Below are positions 41,224 to 47,083 of a stretch of 47,083 nucleotides of DNA, one piece after another. The notes beneath the pieces were generated by a model, which was not told the origin of the DNA, ran no database searches, and worked only from the letters and a program-made list of their open reading frames with translations. The translations under genes were made by a program, and so were the position numbers. Positions within the stretch are counted from its first letter, which is position 1. Every line of letters begins with the position of its first letter. This stretch comes from an uncultured Lachnospiraceae bacterium (lineage in GTDB: Bacteria; Bacillota; Clostridia; Lachnospirales; Lachnospiraceae): contig CAJULA010000020.1 in the NCBI GenBank assembly GCA_910587155.1, positions 12,697 through 59,779 on the forward strand. The letters run 5' to 3'.

Positions 41224-41273
41224 GTTCCATGGCCTCCTGACAATATTATATCGCTGCAGCATTACAAAAACAA

Positions 41274-41324
41274 GGTACTGCAAAAAAGTACCGTACTTTT
41301 ATTTTCTGTGTGCAGTGATACAAT
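41274..41324 (+). promoter_or_regulatory. HxlR-type operator and promoter of the radical SAM gene
   Basis: GGTACT (41274-41279) faces AGTACC (41287-41292), and AAAAGTA-CCG-TACTTTT (41284-41300) forms a second overlapping palindrome; both carry the GTACT half-site common in HxlR operators. An extended -10, TGATACAAT with TACAAT at 41319-41324, lies right after, so a bound dimer would cover the -35. Confidence 0.65.
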
Positions 41325-41348
41325 GACAAAAAACAAGGAGGAAATGTT

Positions 41349-42284
41349 ATGCACTACACTGGAACAATATGGAGACCTCCCTATGAGGCTTCTTCACTGT
41401 TGCTCGAAGTAACGGCAGGCTGTACCCATCACAGGTGCAAATTTTGTACACTCTATAACGATTTACCGTTCAAATTCAGAATGTCTCCTTTGGCAGATAT
41501 TGAGAGCGATTTGCTGGAGACCCAACTTCGGAGTACAGACCCTATTTCAATGCTGACGGCCCGCTTACAGGGATTAGCCAGACCAGAGCGAGTCCAGCGG
41601 GCTTTTTTGACCGGGGCAAATCCTTTTGTATTGAAATCTGAACGGCTCATGGCCATCGCTGACCTGATCCGGCAATATGTTCCCCGAGTGAAAACGATTG
41701 GTTGTTTTGCCCGGATTACAGATGTTACATTAAAATCGGACGAGGAACTGGCATCCCTGCATCAAGCCGGATATGACGGCCTGACAATCGGGATTGAAAC
41801 TGGCGATGATGAAGCTCTGCGATTTATGAATAAGGGTTATACCGCCGCCGATATTGTGAGACAATGCCAGCGATTAGACAAAGCCGGCATTCATTACAGT
41901 TTCTTTTACTTGGTTAGTATTTCCGGTGCTGGCCGTGGTGAGATCGGCGCAAAGGCAACTGCCCATGTTTGCAATCAACTCCACCCGACACTCATTGGTG
42001 TCAATATGCTGACTATTTACCCGGAATCGGAGCTTTACCAGGAAATTCAGCGCGGCAACTGGAAAGAAGCAAGTGAGATTGAAAAATACAAAGAAATCCG
42101 TACTTTGCTTGAAAATCTGGAAATACCTACCCAATTTGCCGCTTTAGGTGCGTCAAACGCATTTCAGTTTCAGGGGACGCTGCCGGAGGATAAAGAAGCC
42201 CTTGCTGTAGCACTTGATAAAATTATCGAAACCGTAAAAGAAGATGATTTGCGTGAGTACCGCGTCAATCTGCGGCATCTGTAA
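41349..42284 (+). CDS. Radical SAM protein, unknown substrate
   Basis: 311 aa. Cluster Cys are C25, C30 and C33 (CTHHRCKFC, a CX4CX2C spacing used by a COG1032-related subgroup instead of CX3CX2C). GIETGDDEALRFMNKG is the SAM-binding segment of the Elp3/MiaB-like barrel. No extra iron-sulphur domain or cobalamin domain is seen. AGGAGG is 7 bases before the ATG. The reaction is unknown. Divergent HxlR regulator suggests inducible expression. Confidence 0.85.
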   Translation: MHYTGTIWRPPYEASSLLLEVTAGCTHHRCKFCTLYNDLPFKFRMSPLADIESDLLETQLRSTDPISMLTARLQGLARPERVQRAFLTGANPFVLKSERLMAIADLIRQYVPRVKTIGCFARITDVTLKSDEELASLHQAGYDGLTIGIETGDDEALRFMNKGYTAADIVRQCQRLDKAGIHYSFFYLVSISGAGRGEIGAKATAHVCNQLHPTLIGVNMLTIYPESELYQEIQRGNWKEASEIEKYKEIRTLLENLEIPTQFAALGASNAFQFQGTLPEDKEALAVALDKIIETVKEDDLREYRVNLRHL

Positions 42285-42341
42285 GAGGCTCACCAAATTT
42301 CATTCCCTTTTAGTTGATTTTTTTCTTTTTTTAGAGCCAAA

Positions 42342-42388
42342 AAGGGCGTGCCGAAATCCACATTTATAGTGAAACGCAGCACGCCCTT
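42342..42388 (-). terminator. Large palindrome downstream of the radical SAM gene
   Basis: AAGGGCGTGC (42342-42351) and GCACGCCCTT (42379-42388) form a perfect 10-bp stem with a 27-base loop, followed by TTT on the minus strand. The 299 bases from 42285 to 42583 hold no convincing gene; a minus frame 42515-42300 (71 codons) spans the palindrome and is probably incidental. It may be a member of an interspersed repeat family. Confidence 0.45.
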
Positions 42389-42583
42389 CAGCATATGTAT
42401 CGCACTGTACCGCTATCCCCTGTGTCAAAATGTGATAATTCATCCCGGTTCCCACCAAAACAGCAGCCGTCCCAAGCACACAGATACTAAAATAGTCTTC
42501 TACAAAAGGATACATTTCCTCACTGCTCCCTAAAAAAATAAGAATTTTTCAAAACACGTTCTATCAATAAGCACATACACCGG

Positions 42584-43147
42584 TTACATAGGTTTTAGAT
42601 TTTTATTAAGTCTATCCACCATCCACGCAATCCGCTTTTCCCGTCCCGCGTCCGTCTTTGCATCAAAGAACGCCCGTGTATAAGTCTTCTTCACAGATAA
42701 AGACATCGCCTGAAAATTTGTGTAGGCAGGCTCATAGCTTTCCAATATCGCAGAAAGCCGCGCAATCTGCTCTTCCGTAATAACCGCCAGCGGATTTACC
42801 GCATCCCATTGGCCGTTCTTTTTGGCATCCGCTATTTTCTTTCTGCCAAAATCAGTCATACGTCCCTGCTCTTCAAGCCTTTTGACTAATTCCTTGTTTT
42901 TGTCCGACCACTTACTTTTCTCCCTGCGCATCGAAAAATACTTTTTATAGGTTTTATCGTCAATCTTTTCCATCTGGCCGTCAATCCAGCCAAAGCAGAG
43001 CGCTTCTTCCAACGCTTCTCCCGCCTTTATTGTTTTCGGTCCGCCAGCCTTACCAAACAAAACCCAAATACCGGCACTTGAAAGGCAGTTATCATAGAGC
43101 CATTTTCTAAATTCATCTCTGCTCCCAAATTCCATTATATCGTTCAT
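42584..43147 (-). CDS. YdeI/OmpD-associated family protein
   Basis: 187 aa soluble protein with the family pattern SRDEFRKWLYDNCLSSAGIWVLF, the EALEEALCFGWIDGQ core, the RREKSKWSDKN motif and a C-terminal region rich in Lys/Arg (KTYTRAFFDAKTDAGREKRI). The Escherichia coli relative YdeI is linked to peptide stress resistance; the molecular function is not settled. GAGGTG is 7 bases before ATG 43147. Monocistronic. Confidence 0.88.
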   Translation of the reverse strand: MNDIMEFGSRDEFRKWLYDNCLSSAGIWVLFGKAGGPKTIKAGEALEEALCFGWIDGQMEKIDDKTYKKYFSMRREKSKWSDKNKELVKRLEEQGRMTDFGRKKIADAKKNGQWDAVNPLAVITEEQIARLSAILESYEPAYTNFQAMSLSVKKTYTRAFFDAKTDAGREKRIAWMVDRLNKNLKPM

Positions 43148-43294
43148 TGCACGCCACCTCTTTCCTATATCTTATCCGCCAAAGATCCGCTATCTTACTA
43201 ACAGTTTTCGGCTCCTTCCCACCATTATACAGGACAACCCGACAAAAAGCACCCCCGTAGAGATGCCTTTCCGCCATATAACACTAATATACCA

Positions 43295-44113
43295 TTACTT
43301 CTTTCTTACCGGAAAACAAACCTCCGTGACCAGTTCCTCCGGATTGTCCGTCTGACTCGGACTCACATGATAGATATTAAAGGTCTTCCCTTCAAAATCA
43401 TACCCATTCGCAACCACCCAGTCCGCAACCGCCTTATTCACCCTTGCAATCTGCTCATAACTGCCCTTATATGTGGCAGACGCAACCTGGATCGGCGGCA
43501 CGGTTTTAAACTTCACATGCTCCGTATCCTGATAAGTCCCCACAACCGCACTCTGAATCTCCACATCCGGGTCATGCTCCCTATGCCCTTCATCATGGAA
43601 AATCGCCATTCCATAACACGGCGCCGCCTGCTGCACATTCTGTCCCTCCAGCTCCCGGCACATGATCTCCCATAACAGTCCCTCCTGGTCATAAGCAGGA
43701 ATCACCTGCCGCACACTCGCAACATAGCGTTCCGGCACTGTCTTTAATGTAACATTGTAATCCATAAGATTACCCTCCTTTCTCATCCATTGCAATGTAC
43801 TGTCAAGAAGCATCAGCTTTTGCCGCGTCCCCAGCGCTTCCTCTTCCAGCTCCTTCCGTTTCACCAGCAGGAACCTCTCCATTTCCCGTACATCCTCATA
43901 CTTGACCAGTATTTCCTTAATCACGGAAAGCCCGAAGCCCAGGCTTTTCAGCGCCTGTATCCTCCCGGCCAGCGGAAGCTGGGACTCACTGTAATATCGA
44001 TACCCGGTAAAATCATCCACACTTTCCGGATGCAGGATACCGATCTCGTCATAATGCCGCAACATGCGGATACTGATCCTTGACAGCTTTGAAAAATCTC
44101 CTATCCTTAACAT
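43295..44113 (-). CDS. MerR-family regulator with GyrI-like effector domain
   Basis: 272 aa. N-terminal MerR winged helix (LRIGDFSKLSRISIRMLRHY), coiled-coil dimer helix (about 80-120), and C-terminal GyrI-like/SOUL ligand domain (PERYVASVRQVIPAYDQEG ... ASATYKGSYEQIARV) as in BmrR and TipA, which bind small amphipathic drugs. No target efflux gene is adjacent; it may act on itself or elsewhere. GAGGTG is 6 bases before ATG. Confidence 0.92.
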   Translation of the reverse strand: MLRIGDFSKLSRISIRMLRHYDEIGILHPESVDDFTGYRYYSESQLPLAGRIQALKSLGFGLSVIKEILVKYEDVREMERFLLVKRKELEEEALGTRQKLMLLDSTLQWMRKEGNLMDYNVTLKTVPERYVASVRQVIPAYDQEGLLWEIMCRELEGQNVQQAAPCYGMAIFHDEGHREHDPDVEIQSAVVGTYQDTEHVKFKTVPPIQVASATYKGSYEQIARVNKAVADWVVANGYDFEGKTFNIYHVSPSQTDNPEELVTEVCFPVRKK

Positions 44114-44155
44114 TCATTCCACCTCACATATATGTGCATTTCTGAGCTCAATCCT

Positions 44156-44186
44156 ACTTTAAAGTATACCATAGTGTGAGAGTCAA
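44156..44186 (-). promoter_or_regulatory. Candidate MerR-type promoter with 19-base spacer
   Basis: Minus strand TTGACT (44181-44186) and TAAAGT (44156-44161) are 19 bases apart, the over-long spacing used by MerR activators. Weak -10, so moderate confidence. Confidence 0.45.
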
Positions 44187-44227
44187 CCCCCTAACAAAAG
44201 ATTTTCAAACGAATTTATCCCATCCGG

Positions 44228-44407
44228 CTAAAAACTTAAAATCTCCCACATATCATAAGGCACATGGTCACGCCGCACCCTCCGCACCATAGTTTCCTCC
44301 GGTGTCCGGAAAAACGGCAGCAACACATACCTCGCCGAATCGTCCCTGGACGAAAACACCAGCACATAAGCCCTGATATCAATCGAGCTGGACAGATCCG
44401 GTCCGCA
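44228..44407 (-). pseudogene. Unidentified C-terminal gene fragment
   Basis: An open minus frame of about 59 codons without a convincing start ends at TAG 44230-44228. It reads protein-like: IRAYVLVFSSRDDSARY, LLPFFRTPEETMVRRV and DHVPYDMWEILSF. It lies between the MerR regulator and the sigma partner gene. No family recognised; it may be the tail of a lost gene or chance coding. Confidence 0.25.
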
Positions 44408-44435
44408 TCATCCTCATATGCAAACACGAAAACTA

Positions 44436-45689
44436 TTAATTCTTCTGCTCATAGTAATCCTGTCGACCGTTGGTATTTTCAGGAGCATACTCTATTTCCA
44501 AAACCCCGCCTATCGTGTCCAGATTCCGCAGCCTTTGTAAATCCTCTTCCGCATTTGATGTCACTACAACATGAAGCCTGTATGGATTCTCATAGACTGA
44601 GGATGATATAATAAATGGCATTTCATGGTTCATCATGGCACTGCTCACCTTTGTTTGCAGATCCGCCACATATTCCAAACTTACCTCTTCCATAATCCCG
44701 ATCATTTCGCATATGCTTGCAGCCTGCTCTTCTGTCAGAGGGCTATAGGCAATGCCGGAAAACTCATAAAACATATCCGACACTGCCGTATACTTCAAGC
44801 CATCTATTACATTCCCATAATTTGTAGTTATTGACAAATATCGTCCAAGTCTCACCGCTTCATGGGATTGTGTCTGCCCATCACTTGCCGCTTCCACCTC
44901 TCCGTAATCAATCCTCTCCCACTGGTCGTTCCCATAGCAGGTCATACCGGACAGCACTTCATATATTGTTTCTATTGCGGCTCTGTCAGTTATTTTTCGT
45001 GTCCCAACTTCTTCCTGTATTTTCTTTCCTGCATCTGTATTATCCATTCTGGCAGGTGCCACTTCTATTTCTGTAATCGCATCCGCAGAATCAATCTGAT
45101 ATACCAGCTTAAGGACATCATTGTATGGGTATTCACTGCTGTCAAAGCATTGAAATTTCCATAGCGAACTCTCCTGTCCATCGTTCCGGATCAGGTATTG
45201 CAAGTCTGAATGTCCCGAAACATAGTGCCATTCCCCGGTATTGTCAATGCTTTTCCCCATACTTTCTGCTAACACGGAACTGTCAGCCGAAGGAACCTCC
45301 GTATAAAACCCGCTGTATTGTTCTATGGGAACGCTTGCATATTTCTCTGCCTGTTGTGCCATAAAATCCCCGCTATTTGATGCAAGCAGGGAAGATATTG
45401 GGGCAAATCGCTCCGGCACTTCGGGCTCTGGCACTTCCTGTACAGCCTGTTCCTCTGCCCAGTATCCATCCTGTGGCAGACCGCTTTCCGGTTCATGCCG
45501 TAATACAGACCAAATGACAGCAACACCTGCACAGACCAAACAAAAACTCGCTGCTGTAATACATCGCATTTTCCATATATTATTTCTATCTGACCGCCAT
45601 TTCTTCTTTTTTCTTCTTACCATGAGGGTGTGGCTTATCATACTCTCATCCAATAGTCCCAACGCATCACTGATGTCTTCACGCTTCAT
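44436..45689 (-). CDS. Membrane-anchored partner of the ECF sigma factor (putative anti-sigma)
   Basis: 417 aa. Cytoplasmic N-terminus (1-40: REDISDALGLLDESMISHTL, then a Lys/Arg-rich stretch), one span at about 44-62 (ITAASFCLVCAGVAVIWSVL), and a ~350-residue external domain with no family I recognise. This layout is typical of anti-sigma proteins encoded after ECF sigma genes in Clostridia. Start: ATG 45689 with GGAGGG 8 bases upstream. It overlaps the end of the sigma gene by 11 bases. Confidence 0.7.
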   Translation of the reverse strand: MKREDISDALGLLDESMISHTLMVRRKKKKWRSDRNNIWKMRCITAASFCLVCAGVAVIWSVLRHEPESGLPQDGYWAEEQAVQEVPEPEVPERFAPISSLLASNSGDFMAQQAEKYASVPIEQYSGFYTEVPSADSSVLAESMGKSIDNTGEWHYVSGHSDLQYLIRNDGQESSLWKFQCFDSSEYPYNDVLKLVYQIDSADAITEIEVAPARMDNTDAGKKIQEEVGTRKITDRAAIETIYEVLSGMTCYGNDQWERIDYGEVEAASDGQTQSHEAVRLGRYLSITTNYGNVIDGLKYTAVSDMFYEFSGIAYSPLTEEQAASICEMIGIMEEVSLEYVADLQTKVSSAMMNHEMPFIISSSVYENPYRLHVVVTSNAEEDLQRLRNLDTIGGVLEIEYAPENTNGRQDYYEQKN

Positions 45690-46246
45690 CAAAAAATCCC
45701 TCCTGCTCCAAATATTTTTTTAATCCGATACGGGTGCGGTACAACATACTCTTTGCTTTGGACTCACTCATGCCATAATATCCCGCTACCTCACGGACAG
45801 AATCCGAAAAGAAATATCTTCCAATAAATACGTCTCTTGTTTCCCCCCGGTAATTCTGCAAGATAATCTTGAATAGCCTTTGCCAGAAGGTGCAGATCAA
45901 TCTCCTGTTCCGTTGTATTTCCGGCAGAAACGCAGTCCTCCAGTTCAGAAAGCGACAGAGCATATTCAGATGCCTGCCTTTTCGCACTGTTCCTCTTTCG
46001 GAAAACATCAATTGATATCTGCCTCGTAATCTTACAAAGGTATGTTAAAAGAACACTCGGCCTGTGTGGCGGCATAGATCTCCATGCACTGAAATAAGTG
46101 TCATTTACACTCTCTTTGCTGTCCTCCCAATCAGCAAGGATATTATACGATAATTTCATTAAGTAACGCCCATATTTCTGATCTGTGTGCCTAATTGCCG
46201 CCTCACTGCGCTTCCAGTATAATTCAACAATTCTGTCATCCTGCAT
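45679..46246 (-). pseudogene. ECF-type RNA polymerase sigma factor, frameshifted
   Basis: Sigma region 2 (YGRYLMKLSYNILADWEDS, TYLCKITRQISIDVFRKRN) is in the first frame and region 4 (REVAGYYGMSESKAKSMLYRTR) in another. The switch is at a G6 tract (45843-45848 on the plus strand); with one G less, the reading LPGETRDVFIGRYFF would be continuous and the protein would be about 188 aa. Cause: mutation, slippage or a sequencing error. ATG 46246 is chosen (GGAGGTG 9 bases upstream); ATG 46273 is too near the predicted transcript start. Confidence 0.8.
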
Positions 46247-46284
46247 GGTCTCACTCACCTCCCTGTCTGTCATGCCCTCCTTTG

Positions 46285-46315
46285 TATATCCCGTAAAAAC
46301 TCTGATATGGTTGCA
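46285..46315 (-). promoter_or_regulatory. Candidate ECF-type autoregulated promoter
   Basis: Minus strand TGCAACC (46309-46315) and CGGGATATA (46285-46293) with a 15-base spacer recall ECF promoters with an AAC -35 motif and CG at -10. The predicted leader is about 30 bases to ATG 46246. Confidence 0.4.
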
Positions 46316-46341
46316 GAGAAAAATTCTTTTTTTATTTTAGC

Positions 46342-46957
46342 TCAAAAAAATATAAAAAACATTGTTATTTTTAGAATGAGTGAAGGTAACACAAAGAAAT
46401 GAATCAGAATTATGCCTAAGTGCTGGCATACCGTAAAGACAATACTCCCGGTTTCCACCTCTTTGGTGTTCCTGTCCTTTGCGGGCGCAAGAATATCCTT
46501 GTTTACTTCCTTATCATACAACATGCAATGGGCGGTTTCATGCACCATCTTCTTTAGAGTCTGACTTTCACCCATGCCCTCTGGCACCACAATCCGCTTT
46601 TCTGTCGGGCTGAAGAAGCCTTGGGAACCTCCGGTAATCTCCTCAAAGCTGACCGTAACCGACGCAATAAAGGTGACTGCCTTAACAAAGTCCTCATATC
46701 CCTCCACCGTTGCCAAAAACTCTTTTGCCTCCAGTTTCGGGATTGACCCCGTCCGTTTGCAATGCGGCAGACTTATCCCGTTCTTCCCTGATCTTATATG
46801 GGGCAGGGGCAAGGATACGGATTCCTCTCTCCCCCTTGTTTACATGGCGGTTAAAATTCCTATGCCGTGCCTGGTAGCCTGCGACCAGACTGGCGTCAGG
46901 GTGCTGTAAGGCTATCAGGAGTCTATTGTTAGCGCTGTAATTATGGAATTTTGACAA
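46342..46957 (-). pseudogene. ArdC-like antirestriction/zinc-peptidase gene, decayed
   Basis: Remains of a mobile-element gene with an ArdC N-terminal domain and ImmA/IrrE-type metallopeptidase domain. The first part, from 46957 (SKFHNYSANNRLLIALQHPDA, FNRHVNKGERGIRILAPAPY), lacks its own N-terminus. Around 46740-46760 the frame shifts and about 60 residues are lost. The second part (EGYEDFVKAV, PEGMGESQTLKKMVHETAH, DRNTKEVETG) keeps HEXXH, but the usual Glu in the EAES motif is lost, and the frame degenerates after VCQHLGI. Such genes sit on integrative conjugative elements. Confidence 0.75.
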
Positions 46958-46962
46958 GGGTT

Positions 46963-47083
46963 ATGGAACTGCGGACGGAAAGGAAGCTGTCGCAGAAAGC
47001 CCTTGCCGAGCAGCTCCAGCTTGCCGGGTATGAGTTTAGCGACCTGACCGTTTTACGGATTGAAAAAGGGACAAGGTTCGTCC
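46963..47083 (+). CDS. XRE-family DNA-binding protein, partial at right edge
   Basis: ATG 46963 opens a frame that runs off the window after 40 codons: ELRTERKLSQKALAEQLQLAG followed by DLTVLRIEKGTRFV fits the helix-turn-helix of XRE/Cro regulators. The usual N-terminal residues before ELR are missing and no ribosome binding site is obvious, so the gene may be 5'-truncated at the junction with the ArdC remnant 6 bases away. Part of the same decayed mobile element. Confidence 0.6.
   Translation, partial: MELRTERKLSQKALAEQLQLAGYEFSDLTVLRIEKGTRFV

Overview
The window looks like a chromosomal segment of a Gram-positive anaerobe of the class Clostridia, most likely Lachnospiraceae. This is inferred from the conserved murE-priA-def-fmt-rsmB-rlmN-prpC-prkC order, strong AGGAGG-type ribosome binding sites, a MurE with a DNPR-type meso-diaminopimelate motif, a PASTA kinase, class II aldolase, an ECF-type pantothenate transporter next to coaBC, and small families typical of that group (DUF5721, DUF4397 and DUF6881-like proteins). 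No rRNA, tRNA, CRISPR array or intact insertion sequence was seen.

Layout. 1-11.6 kb is one long minus-strand run: murE, priA, def, fmt, a YugP-like zinc peptidase, rsmB, rlmN, prpC and prkC (cell wall, replication restart, translation start/modification, Ser/Thr signalling). 11.7-12.9 kb is a plus-strand gene for a tandem-repeat DUF4397 protein, preceded by a perfect hairpin terminator. 12.9-15.6 kb is a small accessory patch: a DUF1349 protein, an Imm51-type immunity protein, a second immunity-like protein, a DUF6881-like protein behind a consensus promoter, and a YdcZ-type membrane protein.

15.7-25.8 kb holds arginine biosynthesis. argC, a MurJ/SpoVB-like flippase, a GNAT acetyltransferase, argJ, argB, argD and a lone solute-binding protein run on the minus strand; argG and a DUF1294 gene diverge on the plus strand. 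Between argC and argG lie two 18-bp ARG boxes exactly 3 bp apart, the usual ArgR operator layout. argF and argH are not in the window.

25.9-31 kb shows decay: an aroE lacking its N-terminal third, a broken MATE transporter and an unidentified gene fragment, beside intact degV, a DUF5721 gene, fba and a cytoplasmic Cu/Zn superoxide dismutase homologue. 31-37.8 kb is a tight minus-strand operon hisS-aspS-sfp-recQ-ybaK-nudix. 37.8-38.25 kb is non-coding with several stem-loops; it separates hisS from panT-coaBC (plus), whose leader carries a strong hairpin.

40.2-47.1 kb is a mixed accessory region: a DUF3592 protein, an HxlR regulator divergent from a radical SAM gene with a palindromic operator, a YdeI-family protein, a MerR/GyrI regulator, an ECF sigma factor broken at a G6 tract with its membrane-bound partner, and at the right edge the remains of a mobile element (a decayed ArdC-like gene and the start of an XRE regulator). 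I did not find a clearly new multi-gene system. The best leads are the structured RNA candidates around panT and murE, the orphan immunity patch, and the unusual make-up of the arg operon.
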